Source: Cyanidium caldarium
Taxonomy: Eukaryota; Rhodophyta; Bangiophyceae; Cyanidiales; Cyanidiaceae
Direction of reading: 5' to 3'
Assembly: GCA_026184775.1 (NCBI GenBank)
Contig: JANCYW010000010.1
Span: 186,001 to 250,000, forward strand
DNA length: 64,000 bases
Shown: in pieces, positions 52,643 through 62,144 of the stretch
How the letters are laid out: the number at the start of each line of letters is the position of its first letter
How positions within the stretch are numbered: position 1 is the stretch's first letter
The notes under the pieces: generated by a model
What the model was told of the DNA's origin: nothing
The model's database searches: none
What the model saw: the letters and a program-made list of their open reading frames with translations, nothing else
Position numbers and translations under genes: made by a program

Positions 52643-54232
52643 TCACAAGTCGATATCGTCCGGCACCTCCGATGGCGGCGACGGCCGTCGCGCGGCTTGG
52701 GCGGGTTCCGCCGCCGCCGGCGTCGCTCCCAACGGAGGCGGCGGCGGCTGTTGCTGTGCGCCCACAAAGAATTGCACCACCGCCCACTGCCCGTTCACCA
52801 TCCACTTCGGGTCCATCGCCTGGCACCGCTGGATGTCGCGCGCGCGCAATCCACACCCCAGCTCCGCCTTGAGCGCTCGCAGCGCACACAGTCCGCGCGG
52901 CCAGTACGCCACCACGTCGGCGAACGGGGTGTCCAGCGGCCAATCGCGGTCGCCCAGCAGCCGCCGATAATTGGCGTCGCCCTTGACGAACACCAAATCC
53001 TGCGACGCGATGCTGGACCGGATGCCGGGCGGCATCTCCCAGAACGGAAACGGCTGCGCCCAGTAGAGGTCCTCGCGCGTCACCCACCGACCCTCGCCCA
53101 AATGTTGCAACCAGCGGCCGGCCAGCGTGGCCAGCTCATCGCACACCGAACCGCTGCCGAGGGCCATCCTCTCCAGCAACCACAACACATCCGCCTCGAT
53201 GGCATCGGAGACGAATGTCGGGTGTCCTTTGAGATGCAGTGTGACCTGGCGCGCCAACCCGAACGTGATCAGCGTATCCGCCAGCAGCAGGTCGCTGAAC
53301 AGCTCGAAGCCGGCATTGTCCACAATCATGCCCACGTGCGCCAATGGTTTGCGCGCCGCGATGTATTGCCACACGGCATCGCTTTCATCCACCAACAGCC
53401 GCATGGCTCGCTCGTTGTCGCTGTCGGTGGCGCCGGCCTCCTCGTCGTCCTCGTCGAGGTCTTCGTCGTCGTCGGCGATGCCACTCAGCCCTTCGGAGTC
53501 GGGCCCGGCGCCCGCACCGGTGGCGGCAACGGCGCCGGTCTTGGCGAGCTCCTCCTCATCCATCAGGGAATACGGGGCCACGCGCGCAGCAGTCATGCCG
53601 CCGCCGCTGCTGCCGCTTCCCACCGGCCACAGCGACAGATCCATCTGGTTGCCGCCCAGCGATATTCGCAGAAACATCTTGAACACCTCCTCCACCTCCT
53701 CCGGCTCCAGTGTCTCCGGCTCGTTGAACAGGCTGTACACTTGCACGGCATACGCTGCAAAAGTGTCCATCGAGGTGGTCACCGCTAGCCGCTTCTGGAT
53801 GCGGAACGGGTCCCAGCGGGTCTCGAAAAACTCCACCGCCTCCATGATGCGCCGATAAAAGTAAAACTCGGATACGCACCACGGCGCGTTCAACCAGGTG
53901 CAGGAGATGAATTGCGGCAGGATGTGGTCGTTCCACATGCGCAGATCGGGCGGTTCCGCGGAGCCACTGGGCAGCGCTCGCAGGAAGCGCAGGTTGGTGT
54001 GCTCGGCGCCGGCCAGCTCCTCGTCCAATTCACGCAGTCGCTCGATGATATCCGGCGCGAAGAAGGTGTTCTCGCGAAACACACGGGTGAGGATCTCCTC
54101 GCGCAACCGCCGCGAGACGGTGTCGTGCGCCCAGGTGCCCGGCTTGGTGGCGCGGAGGATGGGCGGCAGCGGGCGCACCGCCGGGCCCTGCTGGGGATCG
54201 TCCGAGAATGGCGACGGTAATTGACCTTTCAT
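52643..54232 (-). CDS. ARMT1-like DUF89 damage-control phosphatase
   Basis: A 529-residue metal-dependent phosphatase of DUF89 subfamily III (yeast YMR027W, human ARMT1), which hydrolyses damaged or surplus sugar phosphates such as fructose-1-phosphate. The ATG at 54232 opens MKGQLPSPFSDDPQQGPAVR. Key blocks are IVDNAGFELFSDLLLADTLI, with the metal-site Asp-Asn, VFVKGDANYRRLLGDRDWPL, and the early TWAHDTVSRRL. An acidic insertion (EDLDEDDEEAGATDSD) and a Gly/Ser linker at about residues 210-275 enlarge it relative to the human enzyme. It is divergent from Rpn13 over 300 bp. Confidence 0.9.
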   Translation of the reverse strand: MKGQLPSPFSDDPQQGPAVRPLPPILRATKPGTWAHDTVSRRLREEILTRVFRENTFFAPDIIERLRELDEELAGAEHTNLRFLRALPSGSAEPPDLRMWNDHILPQFISCTWLNAPWCVSEFYFYRRIMEAVEFFETRWDPFRIQKRLAVTTSMDTFAAYAVQVYSLFNEPETLEPEEVEEVFKMFLRISLGGNQMDLSLWPVGSGSSGGGMTAARVAPYSLMDEEELAKTGAVAATGAGAGPDSEGLSGIADDDEDLDEDDEEAGATDSDNERAMRLLVDESDAVWQYIAARKPLAHVGMIVDNAGFELFSDLLLADTLITFGLARQVTLHLKGHPTFVSDAIEADVLWLLERMALGSGSVCDELATLAGRWLQHLGEGRWVTREDLYWAQPFPFWEMPPGIRSSIASQDLVFVKGDANYRRLLGDRDWPLDTPFADVVAYWPRGLCALRALKAELGCGLRARDIQRCQAMDPKWMVNGQWAVVQFFVGAQQQPPPPPLGATPAAAEPAQAARRPSPPSEVPDDIDL

Positions 54233-54532
54233 ATGAGAGAGACGGGTGGGAATGCGAGGCGAGGAGGTGATGAACGGGATCCCGGAGGGAAATGGGTTTG
54301 TGGCTGTGAGCCGTCTCTGCGAAACGGGAAGCCTCGACCGTCGGTGGGGAGACAGGGCGCAAACGCCGGCTCAAAACGACGGCGGCGATGACGCGTTTCG
54401 GGTCTGCCCCGGCCAGCGCGCGCTCTCCGTCAGAAGAAGACTCTAGGGTGTGTTTAGAGGAGCCACTCACACACCAGCCTCCTCCGCCTCTTCAGTGCCT
54501 CCTTCCGCAATCCGCCTCCCGTCTCCAACGGC
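54233..54532. other. Divergent promoter region, ARMT1-like and Rpn13
   Basis: 300 bp shared by two divergent genes. The side toward Rpn13 ends in a pyrimidine-rich stretch (cctcctccgcctcttcagtgcctccttcc). No other element was recognised. Confidence 0.4.
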
Positions 54533-55579
54533 ATGGCGGCGGCGGCGTGGACGGATCCCTCGGCGGGAAGTGTGAGCAACGAGGTGTCGGCCGGCCGGGT
54601 GCTGTTACAATTTCGTGCCGGCCGCATGAACTGGGACGGCGGCCGGGTGACTGCGGATGCGCGCAAGGGGCGAGTGCGGCTGGCGCGGACTCATGAAGGC
54701 CTGTTCCTCTTCCAGTGGATGGAGCGCGACGCGGAGCAGGTCGAGGAGAACCTCATCGTGTTTCCGGGAGAGGCCACCTGGCGACGCGTGTCCGAGTGCA
54801 CCACCGGCCGGGTGTACCTGCTGGAATTTCACACCTCGGACAAGCGGCTGTTCTTTTGGATGCAGGAGCCGCGCGTCGAGCGCGACGTGCTGTGGAGCCG
54901 ACGGGTGAACAACTTGCTAGAGGGACGCGACGTGAACGATGGCGTGGAGGCGCTGTCGGCGATGGCGGCTGCAGTGGCCCGCCCACAACCGCATCGAGGC
55001 GCGGCAGGCGCCACTGTATCCGTACAGGACTTGCAACAAGCGCTACAGGGACTGGGACATCGGTTGGCGGACACGGCCAGCACCGCGACCACCGTGGGCA
55101 CCCCGGCCACCGAGGAGAGCATCGTCGGCGGTGAAGGCAGCGGCGGGGTGGAATCGTCGCGGCAGCCGTCGCCAGCGCCCACGCCTTCGCTATCCGACGT
55201 GCTGCAACTGGATATGCACCTGGAGCAAGCGCTGCAACAGGAGGCCGTACAACAGGCGCTGCAGCCGTTTCTGCAACCGTTGCTGCCGGACGGACACGAC
55301 GTGCGCTCGGTGTTGCGCTCGCCCCAGTTTCGCCAGCAGATGGATGCGCTGTCGGAGGCGCTGCTGGAGAGCGGTCCCGAGGAGACCGCCGAGATGATCC
55401 GCGCGTTCGACATCGGGCAACAAGGCGGAGGCGGCGAGCAGCGCAACGGACTGGAGTTGTTTCTGGAGGCGCTGGTCCGGCGGGCGCGGCATGCGGATGA
55501 GGAGTCGCGAGGAGACGCCCATGCCGACGAGCTTGGTGCGGGCAAGGAGAGGCAGCGACGACCGCACAACTCGGGATAG
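54533..55579 (+). CDS. RPN13: Proteasome ubiquitin receptor Rpn13/ADRM1
   Basis: A 348-residue subunit of the 19S proteasome cap that binds ubiquitin and the deubiquitinase UCH37. The ATG at 54533 opens MAAAAWTDPSAGSVSNEVSA. The Pru domain covers about residues 20-130: LLQFRAGRMNWDGGRVTADA, RKGRV, LIVFPGEATWRRV and TSDKRLFFWMQEP, all hallmark. The C-terminal DEUBAD domain is at about 220-290 (LDMHLEQALQQEAVQQALQ, LRSPQFRQQMDALSEALL). A charged tail follows. Both domains are present, so binding to UCH37 is expected if that enzyme exists here. Confidence 0.95.
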   Translation: MAAAAWTDPSAGSVSNEVSAGRVLLQFRAGRMNWDGGRVTADARKGRVRLARTHEGLFLFQWMERDAEQVEENLIVFPGEATWRRVSECTTGRVYLLEFHTSDKRLFFWMQEPRVERDVLWSRRVNNLLEGRDVNDGVEALSAMAAAVARPQPHRGAAGATVSVQDLQQALQGLGHRLADTASTATTVGTPATEESIVGGEGSGGVESSRQPSPAPTPSLSDVLQLDMHLEQALQQEAVQQALQPFLQPLLPDGHDVRSVLRSPQFRQQMDALSEALLESGPEETAEMIRAFDIGQQGGGGEQRNGLELFLEALVRRARHADEESRGDAHADELGAGKERQRRPHNSG

Positions 55580-55751
55580 GAATACCAGAGCGTGCTCCCT
55601 GTCAAGTATACGCGGATATGTCTCGTGTGCTCTTTCGTTGTCCCTCATCTTGGTCGTGCCTGCGACGCACGCCGACCTGCCGCAAGACGCGGCCACCGAA
55701 ACGGGTGTCCGACGGGCAGTTGCCGGAGGCCACGCGGGGTGCGAACAGGTC

Positions 55752-57236
55752 ATGGCCGAGCGCTGTGCTTTCGCTGTGAATGGAGTGAGCGGCGTTGTTG
55801 CAAGACGTCGGTTGATCCAGTGCCGAAGTGATCAGCGTCTGGCGAGAAGTGTCGGCAGTGCGAACCGTCCAGTCAGGCCGGTCACGCCGCGGATCGTTGG
55901 CAGCCGGGCGTCGGTGAAAAATGCACGACGGAGACACCACTCTGGCTGGACGGCCTGCGCGGCCGATGGCATCGCAACGACGACCGCTCTGTCTTCTCAG
56001 GCGGCTTATATGGTCAGTACACTGGTGGGCGCTCTGGAGCGAGAGGCGCACTCGGTACCGCCGACGCCTAGAGCAGCCTTGCGGCGAATAGCATCGCAAC
56101 TGCAAGCCGGTGTGGCCGCAACGCCCGCCATATCACCCGATGGAGAATATTCATCGACGGGTGCCGACTCCACGGACCCGGTCGTGCCATCGCTGGCGTT
56201 GACCCTCGTCGCTCGACACGACCGCACCACCCCTCCACCTCCTCTCTTTACACACGCATCCTTGCCCACGCTGTTGCTGGAGGCGGTGCAAGTGCTGTGC
56301 GCTGGCGGGCGTGGCCACATCGCCCGCGTTCATTTTTTGTCGCCGGATGCGCTGGAGATCACCGTGCGACCGCATTGGCCCGGTGGTTGGACGGCACCGG
56401 TTCAAGTCGACGACCTACAGCGTCAACTGCGACAGCGCTTGGAGCGACACGCGGTGGCCTCCGTGGCCCTCCAACTCGACGACACCTCTCGGCGCCTCAA
56501 GCGCCTGGCGGTGTTCGACCTGGACTCGACGCTGATACTGAACGAGAGCATCGACGAGCTGGTGGCGTACGCGGGCGTGTCGCGGTCGGTGGTATCGCAT
56601 ATCACCGAGCGCGCCATGCTCGGCGAACTGGACTTTGCCGAGGCGCTGCGGCAGCGGGCCGCTCTACTGCGTGGGGTGTCGGCGGCGGACGCCTGGCAAG
56701 CGGTCATGCCGCGTCTGCAGCTGGCTCCGGGTGCGCGGCGGTTGGTGCGCGCGCTCAAAGCGCTGGGCGCGCGGGTGGTGATCGCTTCGGGCGGTTTCGT
56801 GCCGCTGGCCGAGTCGGTGCGTCGACGAATCGGCGCCGACGCCGTGTATGCCAATGAGCTGGAGGTGGATGGACACACCGGGCGTTTTACCGGACATGTG
56901 CTGGGCGATGTGGTGGATGCGCCTGTCAAAGAACGCGTCCTCGTACAGGAATGGCAAGCGCTGCAGGCGGCGGTGGGTAACCGCGTCGACGCATCCAAAG
57001 TGCCGGCGGTACTATGCGACACGCTGGCAGTGGGTGATGGCGCCAACGACTTGCGCATGCTGTCGCGCGCCTCGTTGGCGGTAGCCTACCGCGCCAAACC
57101 CATCGTGCAACGGCAAGCGCAAGTATGTATCGAGTATCCGCGGTTGGACGCCATTCTGTGGCTGTTGGGAATGACCGAAGAGGAGATCGCTCGATGGGCA
57201 CCGGATGCGGAGGAGGAGCGAGTTGAGAGCGCCTGA
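55752..57236 (+). CDS. Phosphoserine phosphatase SerB, probably plastid
   Basis: A HAD-family enzyme performing the last step of the phosphorylated serine pathway. From the ATG at 55752 it has 494 residues; the frame is open to 55491, inside the Rpn13 gene, and a downstream ATG at 56010 is also possible. The Arg/Ser-rich N-terminus looks like a transit peptide. The catalytic motif is FDLDSTL, followed by ERAMLGELDFAEALRQRAAL, motif II IASGGF, and motif III VGDGANDLRML. The central region before the HAD domain (about residues 190-270) is where bacterial SerB has an ACT-like regulatory domain; the match there is weak. It ends 11 bp from the convergent DDB2-like gene. Confidence 0.92.
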   Translation: MAERCAFAVNGVSGVVARRRLIQCRSDQRLARSVGSANRPVRPVTPRIVGSRASVKNARRRHHSGWTACAADGIATTTALSSQAAYMVSTLVGALEREAHSVPPTPRAALRRIASQLQAGVAATPAISPDGEYSSTGADSTDPVVPSLALTLVARHDRTTPPPPLFTHASLPTLLLEAVQVLCAGGRGHIARVHFLSPDALEITVRPHWPGGWTAPVQVDDLQRQLRQRLERHAVASVALQLDDTSRRLKRLAVFDLDSTLILNESIDELVAYAGVSRSVVSHITERAMLGELDFAEALRQRAALLRGVSAADAWQAVMPRLQLAPGARRLVRALKALGARVVIASGGFVPLAESVRRRIGADAVYANELEVDGHTGRFTGHVLGDVVDAPVKERVLVQEWQALQAAVGNRVDASKVPAVLCDTLAVGDGANDLRMLSRASLAVAYRAKPIVQRQAQVCIEYPRLDAILWLLGMTEEEIARWAPDAEEERVESA

Positions 57237-57247
57237 GATGAGAGGCA

Positions 57248-58639
57248 TCACGCGCCCTCAACATTCGCCACTGCCCACCAGTGTATTTGATGGTCAGTAG
57301 CACTGAGCAACCACGGTCGGGTGGCGTGCGGCAAGTTCAGTGGCATGCTGCTGCGCGCCGTCGGATCCGTCAGAGACGCTGTCCAGGCCGGACGCGCATC
57401 GCCGTCGGTATTCACGACAGCATGCGGCCTGGTCGACAACACATCCACTCGGAACAACGGCGACTCCGGAAATGCCGTGCCAAGCGCGCTCGACATCGGC
57501 AACGCGCAGCCGCACATCACCAACTCCTCGGTGGCGTCCTTGGGATCCCACACCGCGCGGAAGGCGCTGTTGAAGCGTTGCAGGCGGTGACTGTGTACCA
57601 AGGCGGGCATCGGCAGCGTGTCGATATGCAGATCGCTGCGGTCCAGCTGCCCGATGACCCGCAAGCGGTTGTCCTGGCAGGTGGTGAGCAGTCGGGTGCC
57701 GGTGTGCGGCGCGAAACACACCGCACTCACCATACGCGGATGGGCCAGCTGTGTGAGGCACCCGGGACGGGCGCCGTCCAGGCGTCGCACATCCCACAGC
57801 TTCACGGTGCGGTCAGCGCCACCGGTGGCGAACCGATGGCCGAGGGCGGTGGTGTCCACCGCAACCGCATTGATCCGGGTGCCCGGTCGATGCGCATGCA
57901 CAAGGCACTGTGCAGCCCGCCGCCGCTGCCGACAATCATCGGGCGGTGGCAGACGTGCATCGAGTAGGGTGATGGTGCCGCGTTGGTCACCGACGATCAG
58001 CAGCCGGTGTGATGGCATGCTGGCCAGGCAGGTGAGCGCGCCATCCGCCGTTGCGTCGTAGAGCCGAACGGGAGCGCTGTCGATACCCGTATCGATGTGT
58101 TGCCAGTCGGTGTACAGCACACATCCGTCCTCGCCAGCGGTGACCACACCACTGTGCGGTGCTTGTGGCAGAGTGGCGATGGCGTGCAATGTGCTTGCGT
58201 GCAATTGTCGCTGGTGGGCGACATTCTGGGCGATATCCCATACCTGTAACGCGCCGCCAGTGCATCCGGAGAGCGCCACCGGCTTGACATCGGCGTGCCA
58301 GGCGAGCGCGGTGATGCGCCGGTATTTGGGCGGGTGGTATCGACTGCGGGCTATGCGCCAGCGGCCGGAAGCGTAAGCGTATCGTAAAGCGTAAGACGGA
58401 TGGACGGACGATGCGGTCGTGGCGACGGTCTCTAGCCGTCGATGCACTTGCGGCATCGAGGCGGTGTCCTCATCTCTGCTGCAGTGAGCACCGCCGGAAC
58501 ATCCCAGGTGGAAGGGGCAACGAGCGGCGGTGTGGCCCATGCGCAAACACACCGCACACACCCGCAGCGGACATTCGGTGGTGCAGTGACCGGAGGTGCG
58601 ACAGGAGTAGCAGATGCCGTGGTGAGGGGATATCGCCAT
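57248..58639 (-). CDS. DDB2/WDR76-like WD40 protein with two N-terminal zinc knuckles
   Basis: A 463-residue protein from the ATG at 58639 (MAISPHHGICYSC). Two CCHC knuckles come first: CYSCRTSGHCTTEC and CAVCLRMGHTAARC. A seven-bladed propeller follows: YRRITALAWHADVKPVALSG, VVTAGEDGCVLYTDW, FATGGADRTVKLWDVRR, SAVCFAPHTGTRLLTTCQDN and FRAVWDPKDATEEL. The last pattern is characteristic of DDB2 and WDR76, substrate receptors of CUL4-DDB1 in UV-damage repair; plant DDB2 also has an N-terminal zinc knuckle as I recall. Which of the two families it belongs to is uncertain, and a WDxR DDB1-binding motif is visible as WDVRR. Confidence 0.82.
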   Translation of the reverse strand: MAISPHHGICYSCRTSGHCTTECPLRVCAVCLRMGHTAARCPFHLGCSGGAHCSRDEDTASMPQVHRRLETVATTASSVHPSYALRYAYASGRWRIARSRYHPPKYRRITALAWHADVKPVALSGCTGGALQVWDIAQNVAHQRQLHASTLHAIATLPQAPHSGVVTAGEDGCVLYTDWQHIDTGIDSAPVRLYDATADGALTCLASMPSHRLLIVGDQRGTITLLDARLPPPDDCRQRRRAAQCLVHAHRPGTRINAVAVDTTALGHRFATGGADRTVKLWDVRRLDGARPGCLTQLAHPRMVSAVCFAPHTGTRLLTTCQDNRLRVIGQLDRSDLHIDTLPMPALVHSHRLQRFNSAFRAVWDPKDATEELVMCGCALPMSSALGTAFPESPLFRVDVLSTRPHAVVNTDGDARPAWTASLTDPTARSSMPLNLPHATRPWLLSATDHQIHWWAVANVEGA

Positions 58640-58874
58640 GCAGAGGGAGCTGAGGAGAAGAAGAGCGACATAGGAAGTGGTGGGGGGTCGTGATGAAGAG
58701 GGAGGCAAAATGTGCAGGGTGTGCGGTGACAGAGGTGCAGGGACGGCTGGACGTGATACGGGGAGTTGGGACGGGTGGAAGTCTCAAGGAAGACCAGCGG
58801 ACGGGCAGTACCACTCATTCGTATCCGGGCACAGCTTTACACATTGACAGAGTACCTCGTTGGGCTCGTTTACA

Positions 58875-58915
58875 TCGTCGTCGTCGTCGTCGTCGGTGGT
58901 GGTGGTGGTGGTGGT
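58875..58915. repeat. (TCG)7 followed by (GTG)n microsatellites
   Basis: Seven TCG units (58875-58895) pass directly into about seven GGT units. They lie in the 360-bp gap between the DDB2-like start and the tetraspanin stop, which otherwise shows nothing recognisable apart from the poly-C tract. Confidence 0.9.
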
Positions 58916-58981
58916 CTTGGTCGAGACCGCCTCCGCCTCTTTCCCATACTCATATGTCCGAGCGGGCCACTGGCGCGCGCT

Positions 58982-58996
58982 CCCCCCCCCCCCCCC
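58982..58996. repeat. Poly-C tract of 15
   Basis: Fifteen consecutive C just 3 bp beyond the tetraspanin stop codon (on the minus strand this is a G15 run). It is the longest homopolymer in the window and could form a quadruplex in the transcript 3' end; its exact length is error-prone in sequencing. Confidence 0.85.
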
Positions 58997-58999
58997 GAT

Positions 59000-59725
59000 T
59001 CACACTTTGGCGCGCCTGCTGTAGTAGTCGGTGCGGCTGCCGTAACGGTCCTCGGCGCCGATCGGTCCGATGCAGCACATCAGCAACAGGTCGATGATAC
59101 TCAGGACGGCCGCCGCCAGACTAACGCACGCCATCGGTATAAACCACTTCTGATACTGCGTCGTCAGCGCCTGGAAGCAACCGTTGCGGGAGCTGTTGTA
59201 GCCGCTGCAGCCCTGCGGGCACTCCTGCGGCGTCGTCGAGCAGTTGGTGTTGCTATAGAATCCGGTGCATGAATACTGCTTCTCGATGCCGCAAGCGACG
59301 CTGGGGTCGTTCTTCACGGTGTCCAGCCAGGCATCACGGAAGGTGTTCTTGGCCCAGCTGGGGCCGCTCGGACCCAGCGCCAGCAAAATGGAGAAAATAC
59401 CGATCAGGATCATCACCGCCGCCAGCAGGATCAGCAAGAAGATGAACACGACTTTGGTGAGGCCGCCGCAGCACTTGCCGGAGCGGCAAAATAGCAGACA
59501 CCCGAACAAGCTGATGATGATAGCCGCCGAGCCCACCACGATCGCCGCCACACCGGTCTTGGCCACGGCCGCGTACCAGCCGTGAAAGTTCAAGTTGAAA
59601 CCGGCATTGTCTATCGTCGCCCATATGCCTAGTCCAAGCAGCGCACCACCCAGCGCCAGCAGGAAGGTGAGGAACATGCCGTGGAAGGTGTTGGCTCCCC
59701 GGCTATTCTCGCAACCGCACGACAT
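59000..59725 (-). CDS. Tetraspanin-like four-helix membrane protein
   Basis: A 241-residue protein from the ATG at 59725 (MSCGCENSRGANTFHG). Four hydrophobic segments are placed as in tetraspanins: about 15-35, 52-75, 85-115 and 190-215. A large extracellular loop of about 75 residues between helices 3 and 4 holds six or more cysteines (ACGIEKQYSC, NCSTTPQEC, GCSGY, NGCF) and NxS/T sites. Cysteines flank the helices on the cytosolic side, suitable for palmitoylation (LFCRSGKCCGG, LMCCIG). The strict CCG motif of animal tetraspanins is not in the loop, so it may be only tetraspanin-like, as in other algae. Confidence 0.75.
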   Translation of the reverse strand: MSCGCENSRGANTFHGMFLTFLLALGGALLGLGIWATIDNAGFNLNFHGWYAAVAKTGVAAIVVGSAAIIISLFGCLLFCRSGKCCGGLTKVVFIFLLILLAAVMILIGIFSILLALGPSGPSWAKNTFRDAWLDTVKNDPSVACGIEKQYSCTGFYSNTNCSTTPQECPQGCSGYNSSRNGCFQALTTQYQKWFIPMACVSLAAAVLSIIDLLLMCCIGPIGAEDRYGSRTDYYSRRAKV

Positions 59726-60337
59726 GGTTGCGAGGAAGGGATGGGGTGTTCAATCGGGAGCGAGACGGCGCGAGAGGGTGACCAAAAAAAGCAACAACGC
59801 CAGCGACGCTGACGGTCTGTCCCGAAGCGGTGTCCGCGTCTACCCTTCTACACGTGGTCGTCCGCCTGTCGTCGTGTGAAAACGGAGGGGATGCGGGCGC
59901 AGTACGCCTTGACGACCGTTTCGCGTTCGAAATCTCCGGTATGGTCAACCGTCCAGCGGTTCCAACGTTCCAGAGTGCACCCGCTCGCGGTAATCGTCGT
60001 CAGGGACAACAACAAGCAGAGCCCAATTCGATACGCTCCCGATAGGTGGAGCTCTGTGCCGGCGTGTCGGCTGCGTTCAGCGGAGACACGGGGACATGCA
60101 GCACGCGGGCACGGTAGGAAAACGCGCGGTGTGCTGTCCGGTCAATCGCCCGCGACACGGGCACCCGCGTTTGACGCGAGGATGAAGATTCCGGAATTTC
60201 ATGGAGTGTTCCCGTGAAGGTCATGAGACCCGATACGCGACCGCAAAAGCCGGTCGGCAACGCCTCGAAGAGAGCAAGTTCGACTGCACGCTCACCGACG
60301 GGCCGCTTCCCCCGCACCACAACGTCGCCGACATCGT
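59726..60337. other. Intergenic region upstream of the tetraspanin gene
   Basis: About 612 bp holding the tetraspanin promoter and the 3' flank of the omega-amidase gene. A T/A-poor sequence with several short random frames of 70-115 codons, none recognised. A gttcgaaatc motif near 59925 resembles a tRNA B-box, but no tRNA arms could be folded around it. Confidence 0.45.
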
Positions 60338-61369
60338 TTACGATTTGGTGTCGAGGGTGGCGGCGGCGTTACCGCTGGAATCGACAGGGTCGACCACCGA
60401 TGCCTCCTCTTCATCTACAGCGCGCACCTGGTAGAGGTCGTCGCGGCGCTGCCGCGACAGCGGGATCATATACCGAACCCGCGTCAGCAGACTCATGTCG
60501 GCGTCGGCGACGATCACCGCTGGCTTCTCGTCTGCCCGCGCCACCACCTCTCCCCACGGACTGACCACCAAGCTGTGGCCGTACGCGGTGTAGCTGGCGT
60601 GGAGATCGCGCGCTGGCGAGCACGCTGCCACCCACACCTGGTTGTCGAGGGCGCGGGCGCGCAGAATGAGCTCCCAGTGCGCCGGGCCGGTGGTCATGTT
60701 GAAGGCACCGGGGTAGATGAGCAGCCGGGCGTTGTGCGGTGGCCGCGTGAGTACGGTGGCCATCTCCGAAAAGCGCATGTCGTAGCAGATGCCGATGCCG
60801 ACGCGCAACGACGGTGCGTCTTGCGAACGCCCTTGCGGTTGCAACTCGAAGGTGGTGAGCGCGCTGCCGGCGGACAGCGCGTCGGACTCGCGGAAGCGGA
60901 TGCCATCGGGCACGTCCACGTCGAACAAATGCATTTTGCGGTGCTTGGCGATCAGTTCGCCGTCGGGCGCAAAGCTCAATGACGTGTTGTACAGGCGACC
61001 GGTGTGCGGATCGCGCTCGGGCACCGAACCACCCACCAGGTGGACCTGATGTTGGCGCGCCAGCTGCCGCAGCCTCGCCACCGTGGAGCTGTCCTCAGTG
61101 GCCGGTGCAGCCGGTGCTTCCGACGGCGCTGGCGGCAGCACCTCTGCGTATTGCGGGAAGCACTGGGTGTCGTAGGGGCAGTTGAAGCATTCGGGCAGCA
61201 CCACTAGTTCGGCCTGCTGCGCCGCCGCCTCGGCCACCATGCGCGACGCCGTGTCCAGTGACACCTGTTTGTCGTCACTGACCAACATCTGGCACAGCGC
61301 TATACGGATGTGGGAGCGCTGTGCGTTGGCGCCGCCGTCGCGGCTGGTACTGGCCATGGCCGTGCGCAT
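60338..61369 (-). CDS. Omega-amidase Nit2 (nitrilase superfamily)
   Basis: A 343-residue enzyme that converts 2-oxoglutaramate or 2-oxosuccinamate to 2-oxo acids and ammonia. The ATG at 61369 (MRTAMASTSRDGGANAQ) is chosen; a second ATG lies 4 codons on, and the frame runs upstream only through non-ATG low-complexity sequence. The catalytic triad is Glu in LPECFNCPYDTQCFPQYAE, Lys in KHRKMHLFDVDVPDGIRF and Cys in GIGICYDMRFSE. The block LIYPGAFNMTTGPAHWELIL and the sequence RALDNQVWVAACSPARD are typical of Nit2 rather than Nit1. An Ala/Pro-rich insertion of about 20 residues follows the first catalytic block. Confidence 0.94.
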   Translation of the reverse strand: MRTAMASTSRDGGANAQRSHIRIALCQMLVSDDKQVSLDTASRMVAEAAAQQAELVVLPECFNCPYDTQCFPQYAEVLPPAPSEAPAAPATEDSSTVARLRQLARQHQVHLVGGSVPERDPHTGRLYNTSLSFAPDGELIAKHRKMHLFDVDVPDGIRFRESDALSAGSALTTFELQPQGRSQDAPSLRVGIGICYDMRFSEMATVLTRPPHNARLLIYPGAFNMTTGPAHWELILRARALDNQVWVAACSPARDLHASYTAYGHSLVVSPWGEVVARADEKPAVIVADADMSLLTRVRYMIPLSRQRRDDLYQVRAVDEEEASVVDPVDSSGNAAATLDTKS

Positions 61370-62144
61370 CAATCTTGGCGGCGGGGAGCCGTTGCGGGTG
61401 AAGATTTTGGGTGAGTGACGAGCGGCACCGCAGAGCGCGACCGCGGCCCAGCGGTGTGCTGCCGGTGCCAGGTTGGGCGCCCGCAAGCCGTGCGTGGCAG
61501 TCGCCCACACCGCAGGAACGGCGCGTGGGCGAGGAGGTGAGGTGAAGGCGGTGGGCGTCGTTGGCTTCGGCGTCGACCTCGTTGTGAGTGCGCCCGTCCT
61601 GCACAGTGTTCCCGCCAGCGTTGACTTTGACGAAGTGCTGTTTCTGCGGAATGTCGTCGGCGTCGGCAGGTTGCTGCAGAGAAGCGTGCGGTGGTGGCGG
61701 CAGCCCACAGTGGTAGGCGCGTCGCCGGAGAGAAATGCTCGCGCCAACGGCTACGCTGTGCAATGACCGCTATAAACCAACCTCCGTGGCGATCGATACC
61801 TGGAGCTTGGACGGGAAAACGTTGCGGACCGGACGGGGTCGTCTCAATTGGAGGGGACGACTGTCGCGCTCTGTCGGAGGCGTCACGACACAACACGAGC
61901 CGCAAAAACGGTTTCGCCGAGAACACTCGCGGCGGTGGCCCGCCACGAAAATCGGCGCGCCGGGCACAGCGTTACGAATGGAACGCGCGTCGAGCCGGTG
62001 CGCGCCGTGAAAAATTTGTCACGAGACGCGCGCGCGGATACGCATGCCACCGTGTGAGCTGGAGTGCACCGTGCCCCTGTTGGTGCACAACACCGTGCTC
62101 ATTCTCGGCCCGTTAATCTTCGCCGCTCCTCCCCAGATGGAACT
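61370..62144. other. Divergent intergenic region, Nit2 and a membrane-protein gene
   Basis: About 775 bp, the largest gap in the window. A tataaa sequence at 61771 could be a core promoter element but is far from both starts. Frames of up to 185 codons exist on both strands but read as random GC-rich translation. An unrecognised small RNA or gene could be present; none is supported. Confidence 0.45.

Noticed and set aside
59915-59945. B-box-like gttcgaaatc suggesting a second tRNA
   Set aside because: No pairing T-stem, anticodon arm or acceptor stem could be drawn around it on either strand.
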